A stretch of DNA of 57,589 nucleotides from Cryobacterium sp. MP_M3. GTDB taxonomy: Bacteria; Actinomycetota; Actinomycetes; Actinomycetales; Microbacteriaceae. Below are positions 1 through 9,122 of this stretch, piece after piece. The notes under the pieces were generated by a model that was not told the origin of the DNA, did not search any database, and was given only the letters and a program-made list of their open reading frames with translations. A program made the translations under genes and the position numbers. Each line of letters starts with the position of its first letter. Positions within the stretch are counted from its first letter, which is position 1. The DNA lies in contig NZ_JADOVI010000019.1 of assembly GCF_015752155.1 (NCBI RefSeq), positions 1 to 57,589 on the forward strand. Reading direction: 5' to 3'.

Positions 1-71
1 CCGACGCCCTCATCGCCCTCGCGATGCTCAGCCTCGGCGGGCACAAACCCGTGCTTCCCGGCCGAGACTAA
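1..71 (+). CDS. C-terminal end of an unidentified protein (partial)
   Basis: The frame that ends in TAA at 69-71 is open to the left edge of the window and gives about 22 residues ending in a basic, glycine- and proline-containing tail (GHKPVLPGRD). Codon use matches the neighbours (G or C in most third positions). Too little is present to name a family. It runs towards the minus-strand sulfurtransferase gene and ends about 125 bases before that gene's stop, so the two genes converge. Confidence 0.45.
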   Translation, partial: DALIALAMLSLGGHKPVLPGRD

Positions 72-197
72 CCCACGGAAGCGTCAGGAGAGCCCAGTTT
101 CGCGGGCAATTCGGTGGAAGTCATCGGGAGTAGTCTGCCACGCGCCGCTGAAGGACGGCGCCCGGCAGATGAGCCGTGGTCAAGCGGTGGCAGGCGG

Positions 198-1100
198 TCA
201 GCGGGGGAGCGGGGCGACGCCCGGCTCCGTGCCGAGCGCGATCGGCACGTGCACGGCGTTGCCCCATTCGGTCCAGGAACCGTCGTAGTTGCGCACGCCC
301 TCGAAGCCGAGCAGGTGGGTGAGCACGAACCAGGTGTGGCTGGAGCGTTCCCCGATCCGGCAATAGGCGATCACCGTGTCGCCGTCGGAGAGGCCTGCCT
401 CTCCGCGGTAGATGGCGTCGAGTTCGTCGCGGGTGCGGAAGGTCGCATCCGGTGCGGCGGCACGGGCCCACGGCACCGACGCCGCCGACGGGATGTGGCC
501 GCCGCGGAGGGCGCCCTCCTCCGGGTAGGCCGGCATGTGCGTGCGCTCCCCGGTGTACTCCTCCGGGGACCGCACGTCGATCAACGGATTTCCGAAGTGG
601 GCGAGCACATCATCCTTGAAGGCGCGGATCGGTGCATCATTGCGGGGGACGACCGGGTAGACGACAGGTGCCACCGGGGTGGCGGCGGTCGTGGTCTCCC
701 GTCCCTCTGCGATCCACTTGTCGCGGCCGCCGTCGACCAGGCGCACATCGGCGTGCCCGAAGAGGGTGAACACCCACAGCGCGTACGCGGCCCACCAGTT
801 GTTCTTGTCGCCGTAGATGACTACCGTCGTGTCCCGGGCGATCCCCTTGGACCCGAGCACTGCGGCGAACGCCTCGCTGTCCACGAAGTCGCGTTCCACC
901 GGGTCGTTGAGTTCGGTGTGCCAGTCGATCTTGACCGCGCCGGGGATGTGCCCGGTCTCGTAGAGCAGCACGTCCTCATCGGACTCCACCACGACGAGGC
1001 CGGGTTCGCCGAGGTGCGCCTGCAGCCACTCGGTGGACACAAGGCGCTCGGGATGGGCGTAGGCGGCGAACTTGGGGGCCGGATCGAGGGCGACGGACAT
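198..1100 (-). CDS. sseA: Thiosulfate sulfurtransferase, tandem rhodanese (SseA/CysA type)
   Basis: Predicted 300-residue two-domain rhodanese that transfers sulfane sulfur from thiosulfate or a similar donor to cyanide or thiol acceptors in the cytoplasm. The N-terminal half (about 15-140) is the inactive rhodanese fold. The C-terminal half (about 160-285) carries the active-site loop CRIGERSS with the catalytic cysteine at about residue 247, followed by the HTWFVL block typical of actinobacterial SseA/CysA proteins. The open frame extends 52 codons further upstream, but the ATG at 1100 has a strong ribosome-binding site (GGAGGT) at the right distance and begins where family members begin. 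It diverges from the ZapE-like gene, and the 176 bases between them must hold both promoters. The family is certain; the in vivo sulfur acceptor is not known. Confidence 0.93.
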   Translation of the reverse strand: MSVALDPAPKFAAYAHPERLVSTEWLQAHLGEPGLVVVESDEDVLLYETGHIPGAVKIDWHTELNDPVERDFVDSEAFAAVLGSKGIARDTTVVIYGDKNNWWAAYALWVFTLFGHADVRLVDGGRDKWIAEGRETTTAATPVAPVVYPVVPRNDAPIRAFKDDVLAHFGNPLIDVRSPEEYTGERTHMPAYPEEGALRGGHIPSAASVPWARAAAPDATFRTRDELDAIYRGEAGLSDGDTVIAYCRIGERSSHTWFVLTHLLGFEGVRNYDGSWTEWGNAVHVPIALGTEPGVAPLPR

Positions 1101-1276
1101 GGGAATTACCTCCGGGGAGCGTCGGAACGACACAGGATTGATTTGGCTGCGGTTTAGGCTGGTCAGCGCCCGCTCTTCGAATCTACGCGGTGTGGGCGGC
1201 GAACGCATCCGACCGGTCACGAGATGACCCGGGGGCGTGTCCCCACCAATCGACACAGAAACGCGGGTGTTCCACC

Positions 1277-2326
1277 ATGGCTCCAGAGGCGCCTCGCCGT
1301 CAGCCTCGGCTGACCGATCGTTCCCCCAGCATCACCGGAGCCGAAATCGTCGCAGAGCTGGTGCCGCCGCCCCAGTTCGAGCACGCCTCCTTCGACTCCT
1401 ACCGGCCGGACCTCGACTTCCCGTCGCAGTTGGAGGCCGTCGAGCGGCTGAACGCCTTCGCCGGCGCGTGGCTGCCCCAGCGTCCGAGCGGGTTCTTCTC
1501 CCGCACCCGCAAGCCCAAACCGGAACTACCCGGCATCTACCTCGACGGCGGCTTCGGAGTGGGCAAGACGCACCTCCTCGCCGCGCTCTGGCACGCGGCT
1601 CCCGGACCCAAGTACTTCGGCACCTTCATCGAGTACACGGCGCTGGTCGGCGCCCTCGGCTACGCGGCTACGGTCAAGCAGCTCTCGGGTGCCCGCCTGA
1701 TCTGCATCGACGAATTCGAGCTGGACGACCCGGGCGACACGATGCTGATGACCCGGTTGCTCGCGGAACTCGTCGCCTCGGGGACTCGCGTCGCCGCCAC
1801 CTCGAACACCCCGCCGAATTCCCTGGGCGAGGGCCGTTTCGCGGCGATCGACTTCCTCCGGGAGATCCAGGCGATGTCGGCGAACTTCGAGATCGTGCGG
1901 ATCGACGGCCTCGACTACCGCCGGCGGGACATCGAGGGCCACGCGATCGCCGTGGCCGCGGAGGTGCTCGAGCACCTGGTCGGCGCCCTCGTGGAGCGGG
2001 GCTCGACCGTCACCTTCGACGATTTCGGCGCCGTGATCCGGCACCTGAGCACGGTGCACCCGTCGAAGTACATCAAGATCATCAACGGCATCGATGTGAT
2101 CGCGCTCACCGACGCCTACCTGCTGACCGATCAGACGGATGCCCTGCGCCTGGTGGCCTTCATCGACCGGGTCTACGACGCGGAGATCCCGATCATCGCC
2201 AGCGGCCAGCCGTTGAACGAGATCTTCGACGAGGAGATGCTGTCCGGCGGGTACCGCAAGAAGTACCAGCGTTCCCAGTCGCGCCTGGTGGCGCTGACCA
2301 CGGGGGAGCTCCCGCCGCACGACTGA
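1277..2326 (+). CDS. zapE: Cell division protein ZapE (AFG1-like ATPase)
   Basis: A 349-residue AFG1/ZapE-family P-loop ATPase. The Walker A motif GGFGVGKTH lies at about residues 91-99 and the Walker B region [11 protein letters not shown] at about 141-151. The arrangement and length fit the ZapE family, which in Escherichia coli associates with the division ring and modulates FtsZ bundles. The open frame begins at 1190, but the ATG at 1277 is the better start: the extra 29 residues are compositionally unlike the family and overlap the divergent promoter region. It stands alone, divergent from the sulfurtransferase and upstream of amt, with about 210 bases before amt. The family is clear; a division role in actinobacteria is carried over from proteobacterial work. 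Confidence 0.88.
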   Translation: MAPEAPRRQPRLTDRSPSITGAEIVAELVPPPQFEHASFDSYRPDLDFPSQLEAVERLNAFAGAWLPQRPSGFFSRTRKPKPELPGIYLDGGFGVGKTHLLAALWHAAPGPKYFGTFIEYTALVGALGYAATVKQLSGARLICIDEFELDDPGDTMLMTRLLAELVASGTRVAATSNTPPNSLGEGRFAAIDFLREIQAMSANFEIVRIDGLDYRRRDIEGHAIAVAAEVLEHLVGALVERGSTVTFDDFGAVIRHLSTVHPSKYIKIINGIDVIALTDAYLLTDQTDALRLVAFIDRVYDAEIPIIASGQPLNEIFDEEMLSGGYRKKYQRSQSRLVALTTGELPPHD

Positions 2327-2536
2327 TCGGAGCCTCGGCCCGTCTCCGGCCGCCGGGGCGGGTCTGAAACGCGATGTTAACACGTTCGCCGACCGCGTAA
2401 CGCGGCCGAAACATCCGCGCGCATTCGCCGAAACGTGGCAGTTCCAAACTAACACTTGTACCCGCCGAGACACGATCAACTGCTCACCCTGTGCACGTCG
2501 ACGGCGATCCTTAGTTAGAGAGAGGTGACCATCCCC

Positions 2537-3808
2537 ATGGTTGAACTGTCAGTCCTGGCGAACGCCACAACGGACGAACTAACCCTGAACCTCAATTCCT
2601 TGTGGCTGCTCGTCGCCGCGGCCCTAGTGCTGCTGATGACGCCCGGAGTCGCGTTCTTCTACGGCGGAATGGTCAAGGCCAAGAGCGTCATCAGCATGAT
2701 GATGATGAGCTTCGGCGCCATGGGCGTCGTCGGCGTGCTCTGGGTGCTCTACGGGTACGGACTGGCGTTCGGGCCCGCGCTCATCCCCGGCTTCCTGGGC
2801 AACCCGTCGTCGCTGTTCGGCCTGAGCGGGCTGCTCGGCGCAGGCAAGGACGGTGCCCTGGCGCCGGACCTCAACGGTCTCGCCTTCGCCGGCTTCCAGG
2901 CGACCTTCGCCATCATCACCGTCGCCCTGATCTCCGGCGCGATCGCCGACCGGGCGAAATTCGGCGCCTGGCTGATCTTCGCCGCCGTCTGGTCGACGCT
3001 GGTCTACTTCCCGGTCGCCTACTGGGTCTTCAACCTCACCGACGGCTGGGCTCCGGCCGCACTCGGGGTCAACGACTTCGCCGGTGGCACCGCGGTGCAC
3101 ATCAACGCCGGTGCCGCCGGACTGGCCCTCGCGCTGGTCCTCGGCAAGCGCGTCGGCTTCAAGAAGGGGATCTCCAAGCCGCACAACGTTCCGCTGACGC
3201 TGCTGGGTGCCGCTCTCCTCTGGTTCGGCTGGTTCGGCTTCAACGCCGGCTCGGAAGCCGCCGTCGACGGAATCGCCGCCCTCGCCTGGGTGAACACGCT
3301 CGCCGCCCCCGCCGCCGGAATCCTCGGCTGGCTGATCGTCGAGAAGATCAAGGACGGCAAGCCCACGTCGATCGGTGCCGCGTCCGGTGCCGTCGCCGGC
3401 CTGGTCGCCGTGACCCCGGCCTGTAACATCCTCACCCCCGGCTGGGCGATCGTACTCGGCGTGCTGGTCGGCGCGGTCTGCGCTGTCGCCATCGACCTCA
3501 AGTTCAAGTGGGGCTTCGACGACTCCCTCGACGTGGTGGGCATCCACCTCATCGGCGGCATGATCGGGACCCTGTTCATCGGCATCTTCGGTTCCGGCAT
3601 CGGCCTCCTCGACACGGGCAGCCTGAAGCAGCTCGGCGTGCAGGCGCTGGCCGCCTTTGGAATCGCAATCTTCTCGTTCGTCATGGCCTACGCCATCGGC
3701 TGGGTCATCCAGAAGACGATCGGATTCCGGATCAACAACGAAGACGAGGTCGCCGGAGTGGACACCATCGTTCACGGCGAAGAGGGCTACGCGCTCGACG
3801 CGGTCTGA
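2537..3808 (+). CDS. amt: Ammonium transporter (Amt/MEP/Rh family)
   Basis: A 423-residue polytopic membrane protein that conducts ammonium or ammonia into the cell. It begins with a short extracytoplasmic stretch and then about eleven hydrophobic segments. The twin pore histidines of the family are present in DFAGGTAVHINAG (His at about 188) and GIHLIGG (His at about 337), and the family blocks FYGGMVKAKS and WFGWFGFNAGSE are intact. A GTG at 2525 is in frame, but ATG 2537 is chosen because the purine-rich AGAGAGGTGA lies just upstream as a ribosome-binding site. No glnK (PII) or glnD gene follows, although these often accompany amt; a terminator hairpin at 3831-3864 ends the unit. Nitrogen control is likely for the family, but no GlnR site was identified here. 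Confidence 0.96.
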   Translation: MVELSVLANATTDELTLNLNSLWLLVAAALVLLMTPGVAFFYGGMVKAKSVISMMMMSFGAMGVVGVLWVLYGYGLAFGPALIPGFLGNPSSLFGLSGLLGAGKDGALAPDLNGLAFAGFQATFAIITVALISGAIADRAKFGAWLIFAAVWSTLVYFPVAYWVFNLTDGWAPAALGVNDFAGGTAVHINAGAAGLALALVLGKRVGFKKGISKPHNVPLTLLGAALLWFGWFGFNAGSEAAVDGIAALAWVNTLAAPAAGILGWLIVEKIKDGKPTSIGAASGAVAGLVAVTPACNILTPGWAIVLGVLVGAVCAVAIDLKFKWGFDDSLDVVGIHLIGGMIGTLFIGIFGSGIGLLDTGSLKQLGVQALAAFGIAIFSFVMAYAIGWVIQKTIGFRINNEDEVAGVDTIVHGEEGYALDAV

Positions 3809-3830
3809 CCCGCTGCAGCTTGGTACTCGT

Positions 3831-3864
3831 GGGGCGGAGTCCGGTTTCGACCGGGCTCCGCCCC
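3831..3864 (+). terminator. Terminator-like hairpin after amt
   Basis: A 14-bp inverted repeat (GGGGCGGAGTCCGG with its complement, one G-T pair) encloses a six-base loop about 22 bases after the amt stop codon. No long T-run follows, so it may be a weak intrinsic terminator or a 3' stabilising hairpin. Confidence 0.7.
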
Positions 3865-3980
3865 TCTCCGTGGGCCAGGACCTCATTAGTCCCGACTGCG
3901 GTCATTGTCCAGCCCCTTGCCGCGCTCTCGTTCCCGCGGGAAACTCGACCTGCTGGCGGTGCACCCGAACATCGCGAGAT

Positions 3981-4028
3981 TCCCCGTCACGGTTTCGTTC
4001 AACGAAACCGTGTCGGGGATTATTTTTT
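3981..4028 (+). terminator. Strong palindromic intrinsic terminator in the amt-flotillin gap
   Basis: A 12-bp perfect inverted repeat (CACGGTTTCGTT, one central base, then its complement at 4001-4012) extends outward by six more pairs (TCCCCG/CGGGGA) after a T-T mismatch. It is followed directly by TTATTTTTT. This is a textbook rho-independent terminator on the plus strand. It lies 117 bases beyond the amt hairpin with no recognisable gene in between, so it may back up amt termination or end an unannotated small RNA. The remaining part of the 374-base gap (3809-4182) holds no open frame I can support. Confidence 0.8.
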
Positions 4029-4182
4029 CACCCGCGGCGCCGACGCCGGGAGCGGGGAGGCTGGCCTCCCGATAACGTGGGGTGCACAGGACGCGGATGC
4101 ACGCCGTGCGGGGGGTCCTGTCGCCGGCCTCACAGCCGGTGATCAGCGTTGCCGCCGCCAGGGCGGACACCGAAAGGAACCA

Positions 4183-5646
4183 ATGTTTGATTTCCTGCTC
4201 AGTCCCATTCCCGGGCTCATCGTGCTGGCGGTCCTCGCCTTCCTGATCGTGCTGCTCTACGCCCGGTCGATCTACAAGAACGCCGGCCCGGACGAGGCGC
4301 TCATCATCACCGGCAAGAAGTCGAAGAAGACCATCGTCGACGGTGCCACCCTCGAGCAGTCCGGGCAGCGGGTCGTGCACGGCCAGGGCGTGTTCATCAC
4401 CCCGTTCTTCCAGAAGGCCTTCAAGATCAGCCTCCGCAGCCGTGCCATCGAGATCACGGCCATCGCCCAGGACAAGATGGGCATCACCCTCACGGTCGAA
4501 GCCGTCGCCATCGTCAAGGTCGGCGACGACCCGGATGCCATCCGCGCGGCCGCCCAGCGTTTCCTCGGCCAGGACAAGAACATCGACAACTTCGCACTCG
4601 AGGTGCTGTCGGGCTCCCTGCGCTCCTCGATCGGCGCGACCGACGTGATGACGATCATCCAGAAGCGCGATGAGCTCGGCGCCTCGGTGCTCGCCACCGC
4701 CCGCGAATCGCTGGCGAACCAGGGCCTGGACGTCGACTCCTTCGAGATCAAGGGCATCAGCGACGCCAACGACTACATCAAGGACATGGGCCGTGCCGAG
4801 CAGGCCAAGGTGCGCCGCCAGGCTGAGGTCGCCGAGCACCAGGCCAACCGGGAGGCCCAGGAGGCGGCGATCGCCGCCGAGCAGGCCATCGCCGTCGCCC
4901 AGAACACACTCGCCCTGCGCCGCGCAGCCCTGCAGCTCGACACCGACAAGGCCGCGGCGGAGGCTGCCGGCGCCCGGCCGCTCGCAGAGGCCAAGACCCA
5001 GCAGGCGATCGTGCAGGAGCAGGAACTCACCGCCCAGCGCCGGGCGAGCCTGCGCAAGGCCGAGCTGGAATCCGAGGTGAACGCCGTCGCGGATGCCGAG
5101 GCCTACCGCATCCGGGTCACCGCGGTGGCGGCCGCCGACGCGGCCGTGACCGCGGCGAACGCCGACCGGGACAGCCGCAAGTCGATCGCCGAAGCCATCC
5201 GGGCGGAGGGCCAGGCCAACGCCGACGCCATCCTCGCCCGCGGCACCGCCGAGGCGACCGCCACCCGGCTGTCCGCCGAGGCGGTGGCCCAGCAGTCGGA
5301 GGCGCTGATCCAGCTGCGGATGGTTGAGATGCTGCCCGAGATAGCCCGCGAGCTGGCCGCACCGATGTCGAACATCGACAACCTCACGGTCATCTCCACG
5401 GATGGCGCCAGCCAGCTGACGAAGAACGTCGCCGCGGGCTTCACCGAGGTCGACGGGGTGCTGAAGTCGACCATGGGACTCGGCATCCGGGAACTGCTCG
5501 GCAACCTCGTGGGCGGCGTCGCGGCCGGAGCGGCCGCGGCGACCGCGCACACGTCGCTGTCCACGCCGGCCCCCACCCGGGCGCCGGCCCTCCCGGCTGC
5601 TGAGCAGGCCGTCGTCGACGACGCCCTGGCCTCTCCGGTCTCCTAA
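4183..5646 (+). CDS. Flotillin-like SPFH-domain membrane scaffold protein
   Basis: A 487-residue flotillin-family protein. It starts with one hydrophobic segment (about 5-27, the membrane anchor), followed by the SPFH/band-7 domain (about 28-200, with VHGQGVFITPFFQKAFKISL). A long alanine- and glutamate-rich coiled coil follows (about 215-400, with many EA/QA/AEA repeats), then a glycine/alanine-rich tail. Flotillins form oligomers that organise ordered membrane microdomains. The open frame extends far upstream, but ATG 4183 follows a GAAAGGAA ribosome-binding site and gives the hydrophobic N-terminus expected of the family. No NfeD-type partner gene is adjacent. It appears to be a single-gene unit downstream of two terminators. 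Confidence 0.9.
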   Translation: MFDFLLSPIPGLIVLAVLAFLIVLLYARSIYKNAGPDEALIITGKKSKKTIVDGATLEQSGQRVVHGQGVFITPFFQKAFKISLRSRAIEITAIAQDKMGITLTVEAVAIVKVGDDPDAIRAAAQRFLGQDKNIDNFALEVLSGSLRSSIGATDVMTIIQKRDELGASVLATARESLANQGLDVDSFEIKGISDANDYIKDMGRAEQAKVRRQAEVAEHQANREAQEAAIAAEQAIAVAQNTLALRRAALQLDTDKAAAEAAGARPLAEAKTQQAIVQEQELTAQRRASLRKAELESEVNAVADAEAYRIRVTAVAAADAAVTAANADRDSRKSIAEAIRAEGQANADAILARGTAEATATRLSAEAVAQQSEALIQLRMVEMLPEIARELAAPMSNIDNLTVISTDGASQLTKNVAAGFTEVDGVLKSTMGLGIRELLGNLVGGVAAGAAAATAHTSLSTPAPTRAPALPAAEQAVVDDALASPVS

Positions 5647-5770
5647 GCCGAGACGGCCAGGGCGGCGCGAGCCGCAAATCCGCCGCACCGCCGACGACAG
5701 CCGCCGAACCGTAATCCCGTCTCGGACTGAGCTGCGCCGGCCTGCTCCCGGACGCCCTCGTCTCGCGGGG

Positions 5771-6358
5771 GTGGCAACAGGGCTGTCCCCGGTCGAGTTC
5801 ACCGCCAATCCCGGATACGCGACGCCGGCCGCCTACTCGGTCGCGCAGCGTGGCGGCACGGCCTGCAGCGCCGGCAACGGTGTCGTGCCCCAGCCCGGTG
5901 GCACAGCACCGGGCTATCGCGGTGTGACCGTGCTCGTCCTGCCTGATGCCGTCGCCCAATGGGACCGCTACGCGTCCATCTACAAGTACGTGATCAGCGG
6001 CGCGGGCGCCCCCTATGGGGATGCCGCCGCTGTCGTCTGTTTCGGACGAGGAACGGAGTCCAGCTGCACGGCGAATATCCTCGTCGGGACCGTGTGGATC
6101 GACGTCGTCATGGAAGGGATCATGGCCGACGCGGATGCCGATGACGCGGCCGTCGCGGCGCGCGTTCAGCCGTTGCTGGCGCGCGTGACGCAGGAGGTGA
6201 CGCGTGCGGGCGCGCCGGCACCACTCTGGCGGCCCCCTGCCGACGCCGGCAACTGGGTGCAACTGAACGCCCTGCAGGGGCCAGGCGCCGACATCGGTGA
6301 CCTCGAGGCGGGACTGAGCCGGCTTGCCGTCCTCGTCGCCCCACGGATCAACGGATAG
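5771..6358 (+). CDS. Hypothetical protein, possibly truncated at the N-terminus
   Basis: A 195-residue open frame from a GTG. The body has paired cysteines (GGTACSAGNG, VVCFGRGTESSCTAN) and a C-terminal helix-rich part, which looks like an exported or lipid-anchored actinobacterial protein. However, no signal peptide or lipobox precedes it. The frame stays open upstream into the flotillin gene without an ATG, and none of the three frames in 5647-5770 encodes a hydrophobic leader. The gene may therefore have lost its 5' end, or it may be cytoplasmic. No ribosome-binding site of note precedes the GTG. I do not recognise the family. Confidence 0.5.
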   Translation: MATGLSPVEFTANPGYATPAAYSVAQRGGTACSAGNGVVPQPGGTAPGYRGVTVLVLPDAVAQWDRYASIYKYVISGAGAPYGDAAAVVCFGRGTESSCTANILVGTVWIDVVMEGIMADADADDAAVAARVQPLLARVTQEVTRAGAPAPLWRPPADAGNWVQLNALQGPGADIGDLEAGLSRLAVLVAPRING

Positions 6359-6411
6359 CCGGATAATGGAACGGCCACAAGGTCACACGGCCATGGCCGG
6401 GAAGGTCCGCT

Positions 6412-7146
6412 ATGACGGCTGCAGCACCCCAACCGATTTCGGCCATCGCGCCGCCGCTTGCGGGCCGCGCCTCGGCAAGCCAGCGGTGGTCGCACCTGGT
6501 CTTCCTGCACTGGCGGGTGGAGGCGGCGCAGGTCGCCCCGCTCCTGCCCGCCGGGCTCGTTCCGGATGAGTTCGACGGCAGCAGCTGGATCGGCCTGATC
6601 CCGTTCGTGCTCGACCGGGCGACGGTCTGGGGAAGCCCGCCGGTGCCGTACTTCGGCAGTTTCGTCGAAGTCAACGTACGCCTCTACGCCGTCGATGCCG
6701 ACGGCCATCGCGGAGTGGTCTTCGTGTCCCTGGAGGCCTCGAGGCTCGCAGCGGTGATTGCCGCGCGGACCCTGTTCCGGATCCCGTACCGCTGGTCTCG
6801 CACCACGCTCACCCGCTCGGCGGCGGGGGAGTTCCACTACAGCTCTCGCAGGCACCTGGCGGTGTCCGCCCGCACTGACATCGTGGCGCGCAGCACGGAC
6901 CAGCCCGTCGTGGGTGACCCCCTGGCCGATTTCCTCACCGCGCGCTGGGCGCTTTTCAGCACGGTGCGCGGTCGAACGGTGCACCTGCGCAACCACCATG
7001 AGCCGTGGCCCCTCTACCGGGCAGAACTGGTGCGGCTCGAGGACACCCTTCTCGACGCGGCCGGATTCCCGGGCGTGGCCGCCCGGCCGCCCGATTCCGT
7101 GCTCTACTCGCCGGGCGTGACCACCTGGTTCGGTGGAGCCGGCTGA
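6412..7146 (+). CDS. DUF2071 (YqjF-like) family protein
   Basis: A 244-residue protein of the DUF2071 family. The hallmark opening W-x-x-L-x-F-x-H-W occurs as WSHLVFLHW at about residues 26-34, followed by LLPAGL and the block WIGLIPF. Middle and C-terminal parts (FVEVNVRLYAV, the VFVSLEASRLAAV helix, NHHEPWPLYRAELV) also match. The fold is related to acetoacetate decarboxylase-like beta barrels, but no reaction is established. GGAAGG sits about 10 bases before the ATG. It runs towards the minus-strand M50 gene and the two converge with an 84-base gap. Confidence 0.88.
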   Translation: MTAAAPQPISAIAPPLAGRASASQRWSHLVFLHWRVEAAQVAPLLPAGLVPDEFDGSSWIGLIPFVLDRATVWGSPPVPYFGSFVEVNVRLYAVDADGHRGVVFVSLEASRLAAVIAARTLFRIPYRWSRTTLTRSAAGEFHYSSRRHLAVSARTDIVARSTDQPVVGDPLADFLTARWALFSTVRGRTVHLRNHHEPWPLYRAELVRLEDTLLDAAGFPGVAARPPDSVLYSPGVTTWFGGAG

Positions 7147-7230
7147 GGCGCGTCGCCCGCCGGCGGCGCCGACGGCCCGGTACGGAGCCGGGACCCTACC
7201 GGTGCGGTCAATGACGCCGGCGCTGTGCGG

Positions 7231-7941
7231 TCAGGCGCTGATCCGGAGAACGCTCGCCGCGAGTCCGACGCACAGAACCGCCACCAGGACGAACAGCGCA
7301 GCCCAGACGAGGCCCGGGACGTGGGTGAGCCGGGCGAGCTGGTCGGCATCCGAGGAGAGCCCGCCGCGACGGGACCGGGACACCTGCAGCTCGATGGCCG
7401 TCCGCACGGCGCCCAACAGCAGGAACGTCGTGAGCAGCAGAGCGCCGATTCCCTGGACCAGGGGAGTGCCGAACCAGGTGAGCGCGAGGATCAGGGCGCC
7501 GGTGACCAGCACGGACCACAGCCCGAACCAATTGCGGATCTGCACGAGGATCAAGGCGAGCGCGGCGAGCAGCAGCCAGAGCAGCCCGCTGGCATAGCCG
7601 GCGCCCAGGATCGCGGCCGCCGCGAGGCCGAGCAGGGCCGGGGCGGTGTATCCGGCGAGCAGGGTGAGGATCATGCCGAATCCGCGCGGCCGACCGCGAC
7701 TGACCGTGAGTCCCGACGTGTCCGAGTGCAGACGGATGCCGCCCAGCCGGCGGCCGGTCAGCGTGGCCACCAGGGCGTGGCCGCCCTCGTGCGCGATGGT
7801 CACCAGATGTCGTGCGCGCCGCCACAACGCCGGGACGAGGACGAACAGGCCGGCCGTGAGAACGGTGAGCAGCGCCGTCGCGGCGGGGAGCGGGTCCTGG
7901 TGGGCGCAGACGCGCCCCCAGAACTCGAGAAGAGCCTCCAC
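7231..7941 (-). CDS. M50B-like membrane metallopeptidase
   Basis: A 236-residue integral membrane protein with an HEGGH zinc-binding motif (His 51, Glu 52, His 55) at the cytoplasmic edge of the second hydrophobic segment, and about six hydrophobic segments in total. This matches the peptidase M50B-like family, relatives of site-2 proteases that cut substrates within the membrane. It starts at GTG 7941, three bases after the stop of the ParA-like gene, so the two are very probably translated from one mRNA. Substrate unknown. No PDZ domain is visible, unlike RseP-type site-2 proteases. Confidence 0.85.
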   Translation of the reverse strand: MEALLEFWGRVCAHQDPLPAATALLTVLTAGLFVLVPALWRRARHLVTIAHEGGHALVATLTGRRLGGIRLHSDTSGLTVSRGRPRGFGMILTLLAGYTAPALLGLAAAAILGAGYASGLLWLLLAALALILVQIRNWFGLWSVLVTGALILALTWFGTPLVQGIGALLLTTFLLLGAVRTAIELQVSRSRRGGLSSDADQLARLTHVPGLVWAALFVLVAVLCVGLAASVLRISA

Positions 7942-7944
7942 GGC

Positions 7945-8916
7945 TCAGAGGCCTTCCGCGATCGTCGCCGTGGCGTGCAGCCAGGCCCGGCGGGTCTGCG
8001 GCGCGAGGGAGTGGATGTTCAGCGGTCCACCGGTGACGATGGCCGCGTCGTATGGCACGTCGCAGACAGCCCGGGTGAGCTGGCCGAAGTGGTCGTGCAG
8101 CCGCCTCGACAGCGCGGGGTCGACGGCCGTGGCCGGCATGGTGAGGATCGTGACGGCCTGGGCCACCTTGTCGGCGTGTCCCTTCTGGCGCAGTCCCTCC
8201 AGGAGTGCGGCCGCGCCGTAGCCGGTGTCCTCGCGAATCGTGGAGACGACGACGAGCTGGTCCGCCGTTTCGACTGCGGCCTCCCAGTTGGAGGCGCGCA
8301 TGTTGTTTCCCGTGTCGACGACCAGGACCCGGTAGAACCGGTTGAGAATGCCGAAGAGCCTACGGTATGCCGGTCCGTCGATGGTGGACACCCCCGCCGG
8401 GTCGAGATCGGAAGCCAGCGCGTCGAACTGGGCATCCCCCTGGGGGTGAACGTAATTGTCCAGGTCACCGAGCCGAATCGAATGCCCGTTGTCAAAACGG
8501 CCGAGGTCCCGCAGAAGATCCATGGCGGTATTGGTGTGCCCGGCGGTCATGATCCGCACTCCGAGGTTGCCCATCGACTCGTTGTTGTCCCAGGCGAGGG
8601 TATAACCGCCGCGGTACATGCCCATGGTCGCGGCGATCAGCAACGTCGCGGTCGTCTTGTTCGCTCCGCCCTTCGGATTGAGCACCACGATCGTCCTCGG
8701 TCCGTCGAAGCCGCGTTGGACTCCGGTGATCGCCCGGCGTTGCACGCGCTCAGCGCGACCGGGGCCACAGGGGATGAGTCCGCGGGTCAGTCGCACCACC
8801 TGCCCCTGCCACCCGTGCTGGGCCGGCCCTGCAGTCGACGGGTTGGCTGGCGGCTGCGGGCTGAGGAAACCGGCACGAGCGGCGGAACCATCGGTGCTGG
8901 GAGGGTTCAGCGTCAT
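7945..8916 (-). CDS. MinD/ParA-like ATPase of the EspI/type VII-associated group, atypical P-loop
   Basis: A 323-residue protein. Residues 1-40 are proline- and alanine-rich and probably disordered. A linker with RLTRGLIPCGP and a basic helix precedes the ATPase domain, as in EspI-like MinD proteins of type VII secretion loci. The P-loop reads NPKGGANKTTAT at about 80-91: the deviant Walker A lysine pair (Lys 82, Lys 87) is kept, but the residue just before the second lysine is Asn, not Gly. The usual ALDANP is replaced by LAWDNNES. A later RVLVVDTGNN block is the Walker B region. ATG 8916 is chosen over longer frames because GGAAAGAG precedes it. It forms an operon with the M50 peptidase downstream; no esx or ecc genes are nearby. 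Confidence 0.82.
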   Translation of the reverse strand: MTLNPPSTDGSAARAGFLSPQPPANPSTAGPAQHGWQGQVVRLTRGLIPCGPGRAERVQRRAITGVQRGFDGPRTIVVLNPKGGANKTTATLLIAATMGMYRGGYTLAWDNNESMGNLGVRIMTAGHTNTAMDLLRDLGRFDNGHSIRLGDLDNYVHPQGDAQFDALASDLDPAGVSTIDGPAYRRLFGILNRFYRVLVVDTGNNMRASNWEAAVETADQLVVVSTIREDTGYGAAALLEGLRQKGHADKVAQAVTILTMPATAVDPALSRRLHDHFGQLTRAVCDVPYDAAIVTGGPLNIHSLAPQTRRAWLHATATIAEGL

Positions 8917-9122
8917 GGTCGGTCTCTTTCCGTCGTGATTCACCGGTGTTGCGCCTCGTCGGGAATGGAGCTTCAACGTCCTCAACCGTAAGAGGTTCTC
9001 CACGGTCGTCCAAAACGGTTGGTGCGGGGGGAGCTCCCGCCGGACGGCGGTGGCCGCGACGCCGGGGCCATTCGGTGCCACACTGGGCCACATCAGCAGC
9101 TCCGCCGAAACGGAGGTGGGGT

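Noticed and set aside
114..1157. A 347-residue plus-strand frame over the sulfurtransferase gene
   Set aside because: The opposite strand encodes a complete rhodanese with its active-site loop; this frame has no domain.
2193..2447. Small minus-strand frame after the ZapE-like gene
   Set aside because: No ribosome-binding site, overlaps the zapE end, and has a random proline/arginine-rich composition.
3886..5808. A 640-residue minus-strand frame over the flotillin gene
   Set aside because: Shadow of the coiled-coil coding sequence; the plus-strand protein has the SPFH domain and membrane anchor.
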